From assembly GCF_024435355.1 (NCBI RefSeq), contig NZ_JAMJWG010000014.1:124001-188000 (forward strand): a stretch of 64,000 nt of DNA, given 5' to 3'. The position numbers and the translations under genes are program-made. The notes below the pieces were generated by a model. That model searched no databases. It had not been told where the DNA came from and saw only the letters and a program-made list of their open reading frames with translations. The first letter of the stretch is position 1, and each line of letters starts with the position of its first letter. Positions 15,822 through 24,150 of this stretch are shown here, in pieces. The DNA is from Streptomyces odontomachi. GTDB taxonomy: Bacteria; Actinomycetota; Actinomycetes; Streptomycetales; Streptomycetaceae.

Positions 15822-16829
15822 CTAGAGCCAACCGCGCCGCTTGAACAGCCGGTACAGGCCGAACTCCAGCAGGACCATCACCAGGATCACCGCCGGGTAC
15901 GACCACACCCAGTGCAACTCGGGCATGTGGTCGAAGTTCATGCCGTAGATCCCGGCGATCATGGTGGGTACGGCCGCCATGGCCGCCCATGAGGAGATCT
16001 TCCGCATGTCGTCGTTCTGCCGCACGCTGGTCTGCGCGAGATGCGCCGACAGGACGTCCGAGACCAACCGGTCCAGGCCGTCCACCGACTCGTTCACCCG
16101 GGTCAGATGGTCGTTGACGTCGCGGAAGAACAGCTGTGCCGAGCGGTCCACGAACGGCACCTCCGCCACGGACGGTGCCACGCCGGCCAGCCGCGACACC
16201 GGTACCGCGAGTGGCCCGGTGGCCCGGCGGAACTCCATCACCTGACGCTTGAAGCGGTAGATGCGCGAGGCCGTGGACCCGGCGCCGCCGATGTCCGGCG
16301 AGAAGACCTCCGCCTCCAGCTCCTCCAGGTCGGCCTGGAGCTCGACGGCGACCTCCAGATAGTGGTCGACGACCGCGTCGGCGACCGCGTACAGGACCGC
16401 CGTCGGGCCGTGCCGGAGCATGTCGGGCTCGGCCTCCAGGCGCTTGCGCACCGCGCTGAGCGGTGAGCCCTCGCCGTGCCGGACGGTCACCACGAACGAG
16501 TCGCCGATGAAGATCATCACCTCGCCGGAGGAGACCTCGTCACTGCGCGGCTCGTAGGTCACCGGTTTCAGGACCATGAACAGCGAGTCGTCGTAGATCT
16601 CCAGCTTGGGCCGCTGGTGTGCCTTGAGGGCGTCCTCGACCGCCAGGACGTGCAGTCCGAACTCCCGGCTGACATGATCGAACTCCTCCTGCGAGGGCTC
16701 GTGCACCCCGATCCAGACGAACGCGTCGTCCTGCGCGCGGGCCTGGTCCAGGGCATCGGAGAGATCGGCCGGGCGCTCGGTGCGGCGCCCATGCTGGTAG
16801 ATGGCGCAGTCGACGATCACGGCGGGCAT
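15822..16829 (-). CDS. corA: Magnesium/cobalt transporter CorA family protein
   Basis: 335 aa. Divalent-cation channel. A large cytoplasmic N-terminal domain (1-270) with the long stalk helix (FRDVNDHLTRVNESVDGLDR) leads to two C-terminal membrane helices. The signature GIYGMNF ends the first helix and forms the pore entrance; the second is YPAVILVMVLLEFGLYRLF, and the chain ends in the basic KRRGWL. The start at ATG 16829 (MPAVIVDCAIY) gives the usual family length; longer frames add only an Arg/Pro-rich stretch. Mg2+ is the likely main ion. Confidence 0.93.
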   Translation of the reverse strand: MPAVIVDCAIYQHGRRTERPADLSDALDQARAQDDAFVWIGVHEPSQEEFDHVSREFGLHVLAVEDALKAHQRPKLEIYDDSLFMVLKPVTYEPRSDEVSSGEVMIFIGDSFVVTVRHGEGSPLSAVRKRLEAEPDMLRHGPTAVLYAVADAVVDHYLEVAVELQADLEELEAEVFSPDIGGAGSTASRIYRFKRQVMEFRRATGPLAVPVSRLAGVAPSVAEVPFVDRSAQLFFRDVNDHLTRVNESVDGLDRLVSDVLSAHLAQTSVRQNDDMRKISSWAAMAAVPTMIAGIYGMNFDHMPELHWVWSYPAVILVMVLLEFGLYRLFKRRGWL

Positions 16830-16864
16830 TCTTCCGCGCGCCGCGCCGGCGCGCATCCCTGGCG

Positions 16865-16884
16865 CCGGGCGCAGTGGCGCCCGG
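16865..16884 (-). terminator. Hairpin between the LacI gene and corA
   Basis: Perfect 8-bp stem CCGGGCGC/GCGCCCGG with a 4-base loop, 110 bases past the minus-strand LacI gene and just upstream of corA. It may end the LacI transcript. Confidence 0.5.
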
Positions 16885-16993
16885 ACGGGTCGGCAGCGTC
16901 GGTGAGGTGCACCCGGCGGCTCTCCTGGACCTCGTGAGCCCCGCATGCTGCGGCTCCCCCGCGAGCCCGGCATGCTGGTGCGAACGGCAGGCC

Positions 16994-18025
16994 CTAGCCC
17001 TCCGCGTCGCCGCCCAGCGCAGCGGTGCTCTGGCGTACCACGAGTTCCGTGCCGAGCTCGATGCGGGACTCGGTGGTGTCACCGCGGCGCAGTTGGAGCA
17101 CCATCTGGGCGGCGGTCTCCGCCATCCTGCGCAGCGGCTGGTGGACCGTGGTCAGCGCCGGGCTCGACCAGCGCGCCAGGGGGATGTCGTCGTACCCGAC
17201 CACCGAGATGTCGGCCGGCACCCGCAGGCCCCGGACCCGCGCCGCCTCCAGCACGCCGAGTCCCTGGAGGTCGCTGCCGGCGAAGATGGCGGTGGGCGGG
17301 TCGGCGTGGTCCAACAGCGCTTCGGCGTGTCGGAAGCCGCCCTGGACGTGGAAGTCGCCGAAGCGGACGAAATCGGGGTCGACGTCTATTCCCGCCATGC
17401 TCATGGCGGAGCGGAAGCCGTCCACCCGGGCCAGCGAGCACAGCATGTCCTCGGGGCCGGAGATGATGGCGATCCTGCGGTGCCCGAGCTCGATGAGATG
17501 CCGGGTGGCGGCGAGCCCGCCGGCCCAGTTGGCGGAGCCCACGGAGGGCACGTCGGGTTCCGGGTCGCCGGCCGGGTCGACGATGGCGAACGGGATGGCA
17601 CGGGAGCGCAGTTTGTGCTTCAGCTCGTCCGGCAGGGTGGAGAACACCAGCACCACGCCGAGCGGCCGGCGGCGCAGCACGCCGTCGATCCATTCGGGTC
17701 CGGGGGCGTGTCTGGTGCCGGACTCGGTGAGCACGACACTGGCGCCGGCCGACTTCGCGGCGTTCTCCACGCCGCGGATCAGCTCCATCGCCCAGGTGCT
17801 CTCCAGCTCGTGGAAGACGAGCTCGATGAGGGGCGCCTCGGAGGCGGCGGCGGAGGTCCTCCGATACCCGTGCGCATCCAGCAGGCTCTCGATCTTCACC
17901 CGGGTGGGCGCCGACACATCTGGCCGCCCGTTTAGGACCTTCGAAACTGTCGAAAGCGATACCCCGGCTTTTGCCGCCACTTGCGCCAGGGTGACGCGCC
18001 CCGTCTGCTCATCGTCGTCACGCAT
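16994..18025 (-). CDS. LacI family regulator of the adjacent sugar operon (BxlR-like)
   Basis: 343 aa. The N-terminal DNA-binding domain has VTLAQVAAKAGVSLSTVSKV (helix-turn-helix) and LNGRPDV hinge region, followed by a periplasmic-binding-protein-like sugar domain (about 65-343). It is transcribed away from a sugar-binding-protein / permease / GH3 operon, the classical layout for a repressor released by an imported sugar. Two palindromes lie in the shared upstream region, GGGAAACGGTTCCC close to this start and CGAAACTTTCG close to the operon. The genes around it suggest a xylobiose or gluco-oligosaccharide repressor. ATG 18025 gives the standard N-terminus, although the ribosome site is weak. 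Confidence 0.9.
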   Translation of the reverse strand: MRDDDEQTGRVTLAQVAAKAGVSLSTVSKVLNGRPDVSAPTRVKIESLLDAHGYRRTSAAASEAPLIELVFHELESTWAMELIRGVENAAKSAGASVVLTESGTRHAPGPEWIDGVLRRRPLGVVLVFSTLPDELKHKLRSRAIPFAIVDPAGDPEPDVPSVGSANWAGGLAATRHLIELGHRRIAIISGPEDMLCSLARVDGFRSAMSMAGIDVDPDFVRFGDFHVQGGFRHAEALLDHADPPTAIFAGSDLQGLGVLEAARVRGLRVPADISVVGYDDIPLARWSSPALTTVHQPLRRMAETAAQMVLQLRRGDTTESRIELGTELVVRQSTAALGGDAEG

Positions 18026-18050
18026 GGTGGGAAGGATAGGACACCAGCTT

Positions 18051-18064
18051 GGGAAACGGTTCCC
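18051..18064. promoter_or_regulatory. LacI-type operator palindrome
   Basis: GGGAAACGGTTCCC, an almost perfect palindrome around a central CG, as LacI-family operators usually have. It lies 25 bases upstream of the lacI start, between the divergent genes. A related half-site, AACGGTTT, follows at 18070-18077. Confidence 0.6.
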
Positions 18065-18142
18065 CGGATAACGGTTTGATAGCACCCTTCTCCACATGTT
18101 GACCACTATGCGCCGCAGCCATAGCGTCGCTCGGCAACAGAC

Positions 18143-18168
18143 TTTCGGCGAAGCTGCCGAAACTTTCG
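18143..18168. promoter_or_regulatory. Overlapping palindromes before the sugar operon, including CGAAACTTTCG
   Basis: 18143-18162 forms TTTCGGC and GCCGAAA around a 6-base spacer. Overlapping it, 18158-18168 is the perfect palindrome CGAAACTTTCG. From memory, CGAAA-N-TTTCG boxes control xylanase and xylobiose genes in Streptomyces (BxlR-type sites). The second box ends 11 bases before the binding-protein start, where a bound repressor would block transcription. Confidence 0.6.
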
Positions 18169-18179
18169 AAGGGCAGATG

Positions 18180-19478
18180 ATGAAAGCACCCGCACGATTC
18201 CCTCGCGCACTCGCTGCCGCGACAGCCATGGTCATGGGGCTGTCACTGGCCGCCTGCGGCAACGACTCCGGGAAGGACAAGGGCAACACCTTCGAGGTGC
18301 TGGTCTACGGAGACGCAGGCAACAAGGTGGAGAAGGACATCGTCGCGGAGTTCAACAAGACCTCCAAGGTGAAGGCTGTCCTGAGCACCATCCCGGGCGC
18401 CGACTACCAGTCCAAGTTGCAGACCATCATCAACACCAAGCAGGCGCCCGACGTCTTCTTCAACTGGGGCGGGGGCAGCATCACGCCCTTCGTGGACGCG
18501 GGGCTGCTGCTGCCCCTCGACGACATGATCAAGAAGCAGCCGAAGCTGCGCAGCATGTTCCTGCCGACAGTTTTGGACGCCGCCAAGGTCGACGGCAAGA
18601 CCTACGGTGTGCCGATGCGCGGCACCCAGCCCGTGCTGCTCTTCTCCAACAAGGAAGTGCTCGACAAGGCGGGTGTCTCGCAGCCCAAGACCTGGGACGA
18701 CCTGCTGGGCGCGGTGTCCAAGCTGAAGGCCTCCGGCGTCACCCCGATCGCGCTCGGCGGCGGTGACCAGTGGCCGACCCTGATGTGGTTCGAGTACCTC
18801 TACGACCGCATCGCGGGCCCCGGCCTGCTCAAGAAGGCACTGGCCGGTGACAAGGACGTCTGGGCCAGCGCCGACAGCAAGAAGGCGCTGAAGAAGATCA
18901 AGGAGCTGGTCGACACCGGCGCTTTCGGCAAGAATTTCGACTCGGTGAAGTACACCGACGGTGGTTCGCCCGCCCTGGTCGCCAAGGGCAAGGCCGGCTT
19001 CGAGCTGATGGGTTCCTGGTACTACTCCCAGCAGCAGGAGAACAGCCCCAAGTTCGCCAAGGGCGGCCTGCTGTACACCACCTTCCCGACCATCCCGGGC
19101 GGCAAGGGCAACGCCAAGGACATCGTCGGCAACACCAACAACTACTACTCGGTGACGAAGAACGCCGCGCACCCCGAGGCCATCGCGAAGTTCCTGGAGC
19201 TGATGTACTCCGACCGCTTCGTCAACTCGCAGCTGTCCATCGGCAACCTTCCCACCACCACCAACACCAAGGAGTCGCTGTCCACCTCGGACAACGCCCC
19301 CTACCTCCAGTACCAGTACGACCTGGTCTCCAAGGCGCCGGCCTTCCAGCTCTCCTGGGACCAGGCGTACACGCAGGAGAACGCCACGCCGATGCACCAA
19401 GCCGTCCAGCAGTTCTTCAACGGCAGCCTCGACGAGGACGGCTTCATCAAGGCCATGCAGGCCCTCAAGACCAGCTGA
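18180..19478 (+). CDS. Sugar ABC transporter extracellular solute-binding lipoprotein (BxlE-like)
   Basis: 432 aa. Cluster B sugar-binding protein anchored by lipid: signal peptide with lipobox LAAC (Cys26), then the two-lobe fold starting FEVLVYGDAGNKVEKDIVAE. The segments APDVFFNWGGGSI and MRGTQPVLLFSNKEVLDKAG are typical of oligosaccharide binders. ATG 18180 has GAAGGG 6 bases upstream; the ATG at 18177 is an alternative. It is the first gene of an operon of two permeases and a GH3 enzyme. There is no dedicated ATPase gene, so it probably uses the shared MsiK ATPase of Streptomyces (known for such importers, inferred here). Confidence 0.9.
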   Translation: MKAPARFPRALAAATAMVMGLSLAACGNDSGKDKGNTFEVLVYGDAGNKVEKDIVAEFNKTSKVKAVLSTIPGADYQSKLQTIINTKQAPDVFFNWGGGSITPFVDAGLLLPLDDMIKKQPKLRSMFLPTVLDAAKVDGKTYGVPMRGTQPVLLFSNKEVLDKAGVSQPKTWDDLLGAVSKLKASGVTPIALGGGDQWPTLMWFEYLYDRIAGPGLLKKALAGDKDVWASADSKKALKKIKELVDTGAFGKNFDSVKYTDGGSPALVAKGKAGFELMGSWYYSQQQENSPKFAKGGLLYTTFPTIPGGKGNAKDIVGNTNNYYSVTKNAAHPEAIAKFLELMYSDRFVNSQLSIGNLPTTTNTKESLSTSDNAPYLQYQYDLVSKAPAFQLSWDQAYTQENATPMHQAVQQFFNGSLDEDGFIKAMQALKTS

Positions 19479-19491
19479 CGCAGGCCTCGGC

Positions 19492-19658
19492 CCTGTCGTC
19501 AAACTCCCGCCTGCCCGGCGGCGCCATGCACGCCCTCTCGCCGCACCGGGCACAAGCCCACGTACATCCAGTACGCGGACTCGCGCCCGGCGCGCCGAGA
19601 GCACGCACCTGACGCCGCCGGGCCGCCCTTCGGGCAACGACGGGAGTTTGACGACAGG
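19492..19658. mobile_element. MITE-like palindromic element within the sugar operon
   Basis: 167-bp element bounded by perfect 18-bp terminal inverted repeats (19492-19509, 19641-19658, outer end CCTGTCGTCAAACTCC). The interior is itself a long imperfect palindrome: the left arm from GCCCGGCGGCG at 19513 pairs with the right arm ending at about 19623 for roughly 50 bases. The right side has an extra GCCC-TTC-GGGC mini-hairpin. No transposase is encoded and no clear target duplication is visible. It lies between the binding-protein stop and the first permease, where its RNA would fold into a strong hairpin. Confidence 0.75.
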
Positions 19659-19708
19659 ACCGGCACTGCCGAAGCCACCTGACCCCCCTTCGAAAGCGAC
19701 TCACTCCA

Positions 19709-20647
19709 TTGGTCACCCTCGCCGCATCCACCCGGCATGGGAAGCGGAGGCGGACAAGGCGCCCGGTCGTCACCTCGACCGGGCGCCCGGGCATCGCCTG
19801 GGCGTTGCCCGCAGCCGTCTTCTTCATCCTGTTCGCCATCGTGCCGCTGATACTCGTCGCCGTGCTCTCCTTCGCCAGCTGGAGCGGGCTCGGTGATCTG
19901 GAGTTCAACGGGCTCGACAACTGGACCAAGCTCTTCGACGATCCGGTCATGATCAAGAGCCTCTGGTTGAGCGTGCTGCTCACCGGGCTCGGCGTCGTCG
20001 TGCAGACCCCGTTGAGCATCCTGCTCGGGGTCTGGGCGGCGGGAACGCAGCGGAACCGGGCCGTGCTGTCCACCATCTTCTTCGTACCGCTGCTGCTGTC
20101 CGCCACCGCTGTGTCGATCCTCTGGCGCTCCCTGCTCGACCCGAACTTCGGTGTGCCCTCGCAGTTGCAGTGGCTGTTCGGGGACGGCAACCTCTTCGGC
20201 CACCAGACCACCGCCATCGGTGTGCTGGTGTTCGTCAGCGCCTGGCAGTACACGCCGCTGCACACCCTCATCTACCAGGGCGCCACCCGGGCCATCCCCG
20301 AAGTGCTCTACCAGGCCGCCGCCATCGACGGCGCGGGACGGGTGCGGCAGTTCTTCCACGTGACCATTCCGCAGCTGCGCAACGCCATCATCACGTCGAT
20401 GATCCTGATGATCGTCGGTGGCCTCACCACCTTCGACACGGTGCTGATCCTCACCCAGGGCGGCCCCGGCACCGACACCACCATCAGCGCGTACTACATG
20501 TACGACAAGGCCTTCAAGAGCTTCGACTACGGCACCGGCGCCGCGGTCGCCCTGCTGCTCGTGATCGTCGCGACGGTGATCTCGCTGGTCGTGGTGCGGA
20601 TGTCGGGCTTCGACAAGATGTCCGGCACCCAGGAGGGCGTGTCATGA
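19709..20647 (+). CDS. Carbohydrate ABC transporter permease, MalF/UgpA type
   Basis: 312 aa. Inner-membrane permease with six predicted helices beginning at IAWALPAAVFFILFAIVPL. The EAA loop that contacts the ATPase is visible as EVLYQAAAIDGAGRVRQFF, ending in TIPQL. The start is uncertain: TTG 19709 is the first start in frame, with no good ribosome site. The chain ends VS with TGA overlapping the next gene's ATG (ATGA), so translation of the two permeases is coupled. Confidence 0.88.
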   Translation: MVTLAASTRHGKRRRTRRPVVTSTGRPGIAWALPAAVFFILFAIVPLILVAVLSFASWSGLGDLEFNGLDNWTKLFDDPVMIKSLWLSVLLTGLGVVVQTPLSILLGVWAAGTQRNRAVLSTIFFVPLLLSATAVSILWRSLLDPNFGVPSQLQWLFGDGNLFGHQTTAIGVLVFVSAWQYTPLHTLIYQGATRAIPEVLYQAAAIDGAGRVRQFFHVTIPQLRNAIITSMILMIVGGLTTFDTVLILTQGGPGTDTTISAYYMYDKAFKSFDYGTGAAVALLLVIVATVISLVVVRMSGFDKMSGTQEGVS

Positions 20648-21465
20648 AACAGCGCCCCAACTACCTGGCCGGCTTCGCGACCCTGCTGTGGCTGGTCCTG
20701 ATCGGCCTGCCGGTCTACGTGATGCTGGGCGCCGCCCTACAGTCCCAGAGCGACTTCAGCGACAACGGCCCGCTCGGCTGGCCCGACCACCTCACGTTCC
20801 ACAACTTCGTCTACGACTTCCAGAACGGCTTCGGGCAGTACTTCGTGAACACCCTGGTCGTCACCGTGAGCGTGGTGGCCATCGTGGTGCTGCTCGTCCC
20901 GCCGCTCACCTTCACGATCGTGCGCAACATCGGCCGGCGTTCCACCCGCGGTGTCTTCCGGCTCTTCCTGCTCGGCCTGGCCGTCCCCGCCCAGGCCGTG
21001 ATCGTGCCGATGTTCTACGTGATGAGCCAGGTGGGGCTGTACGACAACCTCATCGGCGTCATCCTGCCCACCGCGGCCTTCTGCCTGCCGGTGTGCGCGC
21101 TCATCCTCACCGGCAGCATGCGGGAGATCGCGCCCGAGCTCTTCGAGGCGATGACCATGGACGGGGCCTCCACCCGGAGGGTCTTCTTCCAGCTGGTGGT
21201 GCCGCTGTCCCGCGGCGGCCTGTCCACCATCGTGGTCTTCTCGGCCCTACAGGCCTGGAACGGCTTCCTCTTCCCGCTGGTGCTCACCCAGTCCGAGTCC
21301 AGCAAGGTGATCACGCTCGGCCTCTACAACTTCCGTACGCAGTACGGCACGAACGTGCCGGCCCTGCTCGCGGCCGTCCTGATGTCCACCGTGCCCATCC
21401 TGCTCGTCTATCTGTTCGCACGCCGCGCCCTGATCCAAGGGTTGATGGGAGTGGGAGGAAAGTGA
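20644..21465 (+). CDS. Carbohydrate ABC transporter permease, MalG/UgpE type
   Basis: 273 aa. Second permease subunit with helices from YLAGFATLLWLVLIGLPVYV and the EAA loop LFEAMTMDGASTRRVFFQL. It begins in a 4-base ATGA overlap with the first permease, and its TGA overlaps the GTG start of the GH3 gene, so the operon is compactly coupled. It pairs with the MalF-type subunit to form the sugar channel. Confidence 0.92.
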   Translation: MKQRPNYLAGFATLLWLVLIGLPVYVMLGAALQSQSDFSDNGPLGWPDHLTFHNFVYDFQNGFGQYFVNTLVVTVSVVAIVVLLVPPLTFTIVRNIGRRSTRGVFRLFLLGLAVPAQAVIVPMFYVMSQVGLYDNLIGVILPTAAFCLPVCALILTGSMREIAPELFEAMTMDGASTRRVFFQLVVPLSRGGLSTIVVFSALQAWNGFLFPLVLTQSESSKVITLGLYNFRTQYGTNVPALLAAVLMSTVPILLVYLFARRALIQGLMGVGGK

Positions 21466-23927
21466 CCACCGACGTGACCGCTGACGACACAGGGTCCCTT
21501 CAGGCACCCGATGCAGCCGCCCCCGCGCCCTCCGTTGCCTCCGCGGCCGCCCAGGGGAACCCTTTCCCCGCCCGGCGCCCGGTGTCGGACGCCGCCCTGG
21601 CCCGGGTCGACGAACTGATCGCCACCATGACCGTGGAGGAGAAGACCGCCCAGCTGTACGGGCTGTGGGCGGGCGCCTCGGCGGACGGTGCCGAGGTCGC
21701 CCCGCACCAGCACGACATGGAGGAACCGCCCTCCCTGGAGGAGCTGCTGCCACACGGGCTCGGCCAGCTCACCCGCCCCTTCGGGACCGTGCCGGTCGAC
21801 CCGGCGCTGGGCGCGCTGTCCCTGATGCGCACCCAAGAGCGGATCATGGCCGCGAACCGGTTCGGCATCCCGGCGCTCGCCCATGACGAGTGCCTGGCCG
21901 GATTCGCCGCCTGGGGCGCCACCACCTATCCCGTCCCGCTCTCCTGGGGCGCCTCCTTCGACCCCGGCCTGGTGCGTGACATCGCCCATGCCATCGGCAC
22001 CGACATGCGCGCGGTCGGCGTCCACCAGGGGCTCGCACCCGTCCTGGACGTGGTGCGCGACGCACGCTGGGGCCGTGTCGAGGAGACCATCGGCGAGGAC
22101 CCGTACCTCGTCGGCAGCGTGGCCACCGCGTACATCCAGGGCCTGGAGTCGGCCGGCATCGTGGCCACCCTCAAGCACTTCGCCGGGTACTCGGCCTCCC
22201 GCGCCGGACGCAACCACGCACCCGTCTCCATGGGACCGCGCGAGCGCGCCGACGTCATCCTGCCGCCGTTCGAGATGGCGGTACGGGAGGGCGGGGTGCG
22301 CTCCGTCATGCCCGCCTACACCGACACCGACGGCATCCCCTCGCACGCGGACGAGGTCCTGGTGACCAGCCTGCTCCGCGACACCTGGGGCTTCACCGGC
22401 ACCGTGGTCTCCGACTACTTCGCCGTCGCCTTCCTCAAGGAGCTGCAAGGCATAGCCGCCGACCTCGGCGACGCCGCCCATGCCGCCCTCCAGGCCGGCG
22501 TCGACGTCGAGCTGCCCACCGTGAACGCCTACGGCGCCCCGCTGCGCGCGGCCATCGCCGCCGGCACGGTGCCCGAAGAGCTGGTGGACGGCGCGCTGCG
22601 CCGGGTGCTGTTGCAGAAGGCCGAACTCGGACTGCTCGACGCCGACTTCACGCCGGTACCGGCCGCCCTGACGGCCCTGGGCGAGGCGACCTGGGGCGAC
22701 GCCGAGCAGCTGCGCGGCAGCGTGGACCTGGACAGCCCCCGCAACCGGGAGCGCGCCCGCCGGCTCGCCGAGGCCTCCATCGTCCTCGTCCACAACGACG
22801 GTGCCCTCCCGCTGCGGCAGCCCCGCCGGATCGCGCTGATCGGACCGCAGGCCACCACGCCGACCGCCGTGCTCGGCTGCTACTCCTTCCCCGTGCACGT
22901 CGGCAGCCAGCACCCCGAGGTTCCGGTCGGCATCGAGCTGCCCACCCTGCACGAGGCGCTGGCGGCGGAGTTCCCCGACGCCGATATCGACGTCGTCGAG
23001 GGCTGCACCATCGACGGGCCCGGTACCGACGGCTTCGCCGAGGCGCTGCGGGCCGCCCTGAACAGCGATGTCGCCGTCGTCGCGCTCGGCGACCGGGCCG
23101 GGCTCTTCGGCCGCGGCACCAGCGGCGAGGGCTGCGACGCCGAGTCGCTCGCGCTGCCCGGCGTCCAGGGCCAGCTGCTGGACGCGCTGCTCGACACGGG
23201 CACCCCCGTCGTCCTCACCATGTTCGCCGGGCGCCCCTACGTGCTCGGCCGCGCAGCCGACGAGGCCGCCGCCGTCGTGGAGGCGTTCTTCCCCGGCCAG
23301 GAGGGGGCCGGCGCAGTCGCCGGCGTCCTCGCGGGCCGCATCAACCCGTCCGGGCGGCTGCCGGTGAGCGTGCCCGCCACGGCCGGAGTGCATCCGTCGA
23401 CGTACCTCGCCGCCCCGCTCGGCAAGGCCACCGACGTCTCCAACATCGACCCCACGGCCGCCTTCCCCTTCGGCCACGGCCTGTCGTACACCACCTTCGC
23501 CTGGTCCGACCTGAGCACCGAGACCGCCTCCGCGCCCACCGACGGCACCCTGCGGATGTCGTTCACGCTCGCCAACACCGGTGAGCGGGCCGGCGCCGAG
23601 GTGGTGCAGCTGTACGTGCACGACCCGGTCGTCTCCGTGGTCCAGCCCGTGCAGCGGCTCGTCGGCTACCTGAAGGTCTCCCTGGAGGCCGGCGAGAGCA
23701 CCCGGATCCAGGTGGCGGTCCCCGCCGACGTCACCTCCTTCACGGGCCGCGACGGCAGGCGCCGCGTCGAACCCGGCGACCTGGAGCTGCGGCTCGCCGC
23801 CTCCAGCGCCGACGTCCGGCTCACCGCCCGGGTCCAGCTCACCGGGCCGGTCCGGCACGTCGACCACACCCGTGCCCTGCACGCGGTGATCGAACGCGGT
23901 ACGGCCACCGCGGAAGGAGGCGCCTGA
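21462..23927 (+). CDS. Glycoside hydrolase family 3 (beta-xylosidase / beta-glucosidase, BxlA-like)
   Basis: 821 aa. Intracellular exo-glycosidase without a signal peptide. The N-terminal (beta/alpha)8 domain has VHQGLAPVLDVVRDARWGRV, KHFAG and the nucleophile Asp in VVSDYFAV (about residue 323). Next come the alpha/beta sandwich domain with IALIGPQA and RINPSGRLPVSVPATAG, and a C-terminal fibronectin III-like domain (about 680-790, AGAEVVQLYVHDPV). The N-terminal pattern (AHDECLAGFAAWGATTYPVP) resembles Streptomyces BxlA beta-xylosidases. It is coupled to the importer genes, so it probably splits an imported disaccharide such as xylobiose. GTG 21462 follows GGGAGGA; GTG 21474 is an alternative. 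Confidence 0.9.
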   Translation: MTTDVTADDTGSLQAPDAAAPAPSVASAAAQGNPFPARRPVSDAALARVDELIATMTVEEKTAQLYGLWAGASADGAEVAPHQHDMEEPPSLEELLPHGLGQLTRPFGTVPVDPALGALSLMRTQERIMAANRFGIPALAHDECLAGFAAWGATTYPVPLSWGASFDPGLVRDIAHAIGTDMRAVGVHQGLAPVLDVVRDARWGRVEETIGEDPYLVGSVATAYIQGLESAGIVATLKHFAGYSASRAGRNHAPVSMGPRERADVILPPFEMAVREGGVRSVMPAYTDTDGIPSHADEVLVTSLLRDTWGFTGTVVSDYFAVAFLKELQGIAADLGDAAHAALQAGVDVELPTVNAYGAPLRAAIAAGTVPEELVDGALRRVLLQKAELGLLDADFTPVPAALTALGEATWGDAEQLRGSVDLDSPRNRERARRLAEASIVLVHNDGALPLRQPRRIALIGPQATTPTAVLGCYSFPVHVGSQHPEVPVGIELPTLHEALAAEFPDADIDVVEGCTIDGPGTDGFAEALRAALNSDVAVVALGDRAGLFGRGTSGEGCDAESLALPGVQGQLLDALLDTGTPVVLTMFAGRPYVLGRAADEAAAVVEAFFPGQEGAGAVAGVLAGRINPSGRLPVSVPATAGVHPSTYLAAPLGKATDVSNIDPTAAFPFGHGLSYTTFAWSDLSTETASAPTDGTLRMSFTLANTGERAGAEVVQLYVHDPVVSVVQPVQRLVGYLKVSLEAGESTRIQVAVPADVTSFTGRDGRRRVEPGDLELRLAASSADVRLTARVQLTGPVRHVDHTRALHAVIERGTATAEGGA

Positions 23928-23947
23928 CCCTCTCCAGACCGGTGATG

Positions 23948-23991
23948 CACAGCCCCGCGCCCCACGCTTCCTTCCGGGGCACGGGGCTGTG
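23948..23991 (+). terminator. Terminator after the GH3 operon
   Basis: Outer 10-bp perfect stem CACAGCCCCG (23948-23957) with 23982-23991, and an inner GCGCCCC/GGGGCAC-like pairing, 20 bases after the GH3 stop. Confidence 0.65.
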
Positions 23992-24137
23992 GCCTGGGGC
24001 CGCTCCCAGGACACCGCCGCTGGAACGGCACCCGTGGCAAAGCCGCAGCCAGCGCCCCGCAGCCGCGCCATGGGCCGGCCGGCGCCGCACGGCCGGACCG
24101 CGAGCGGTGGTGGCCACCGCTCGCCACGGACAGGCTC

Positions 24138-24143
24138 TAGGCT
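24138..24143 (+). promoter_or_regulatory. Leaderless -10 element (TAGGCT)
   Basis: TAGGCT lies 7 bases before ATG 24151, and no ribosome site is present. The same hexamer and spacing recur before other genes in the window. Confidence 0.6.
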
Positions 24144-24150
24144 GGCGCAC

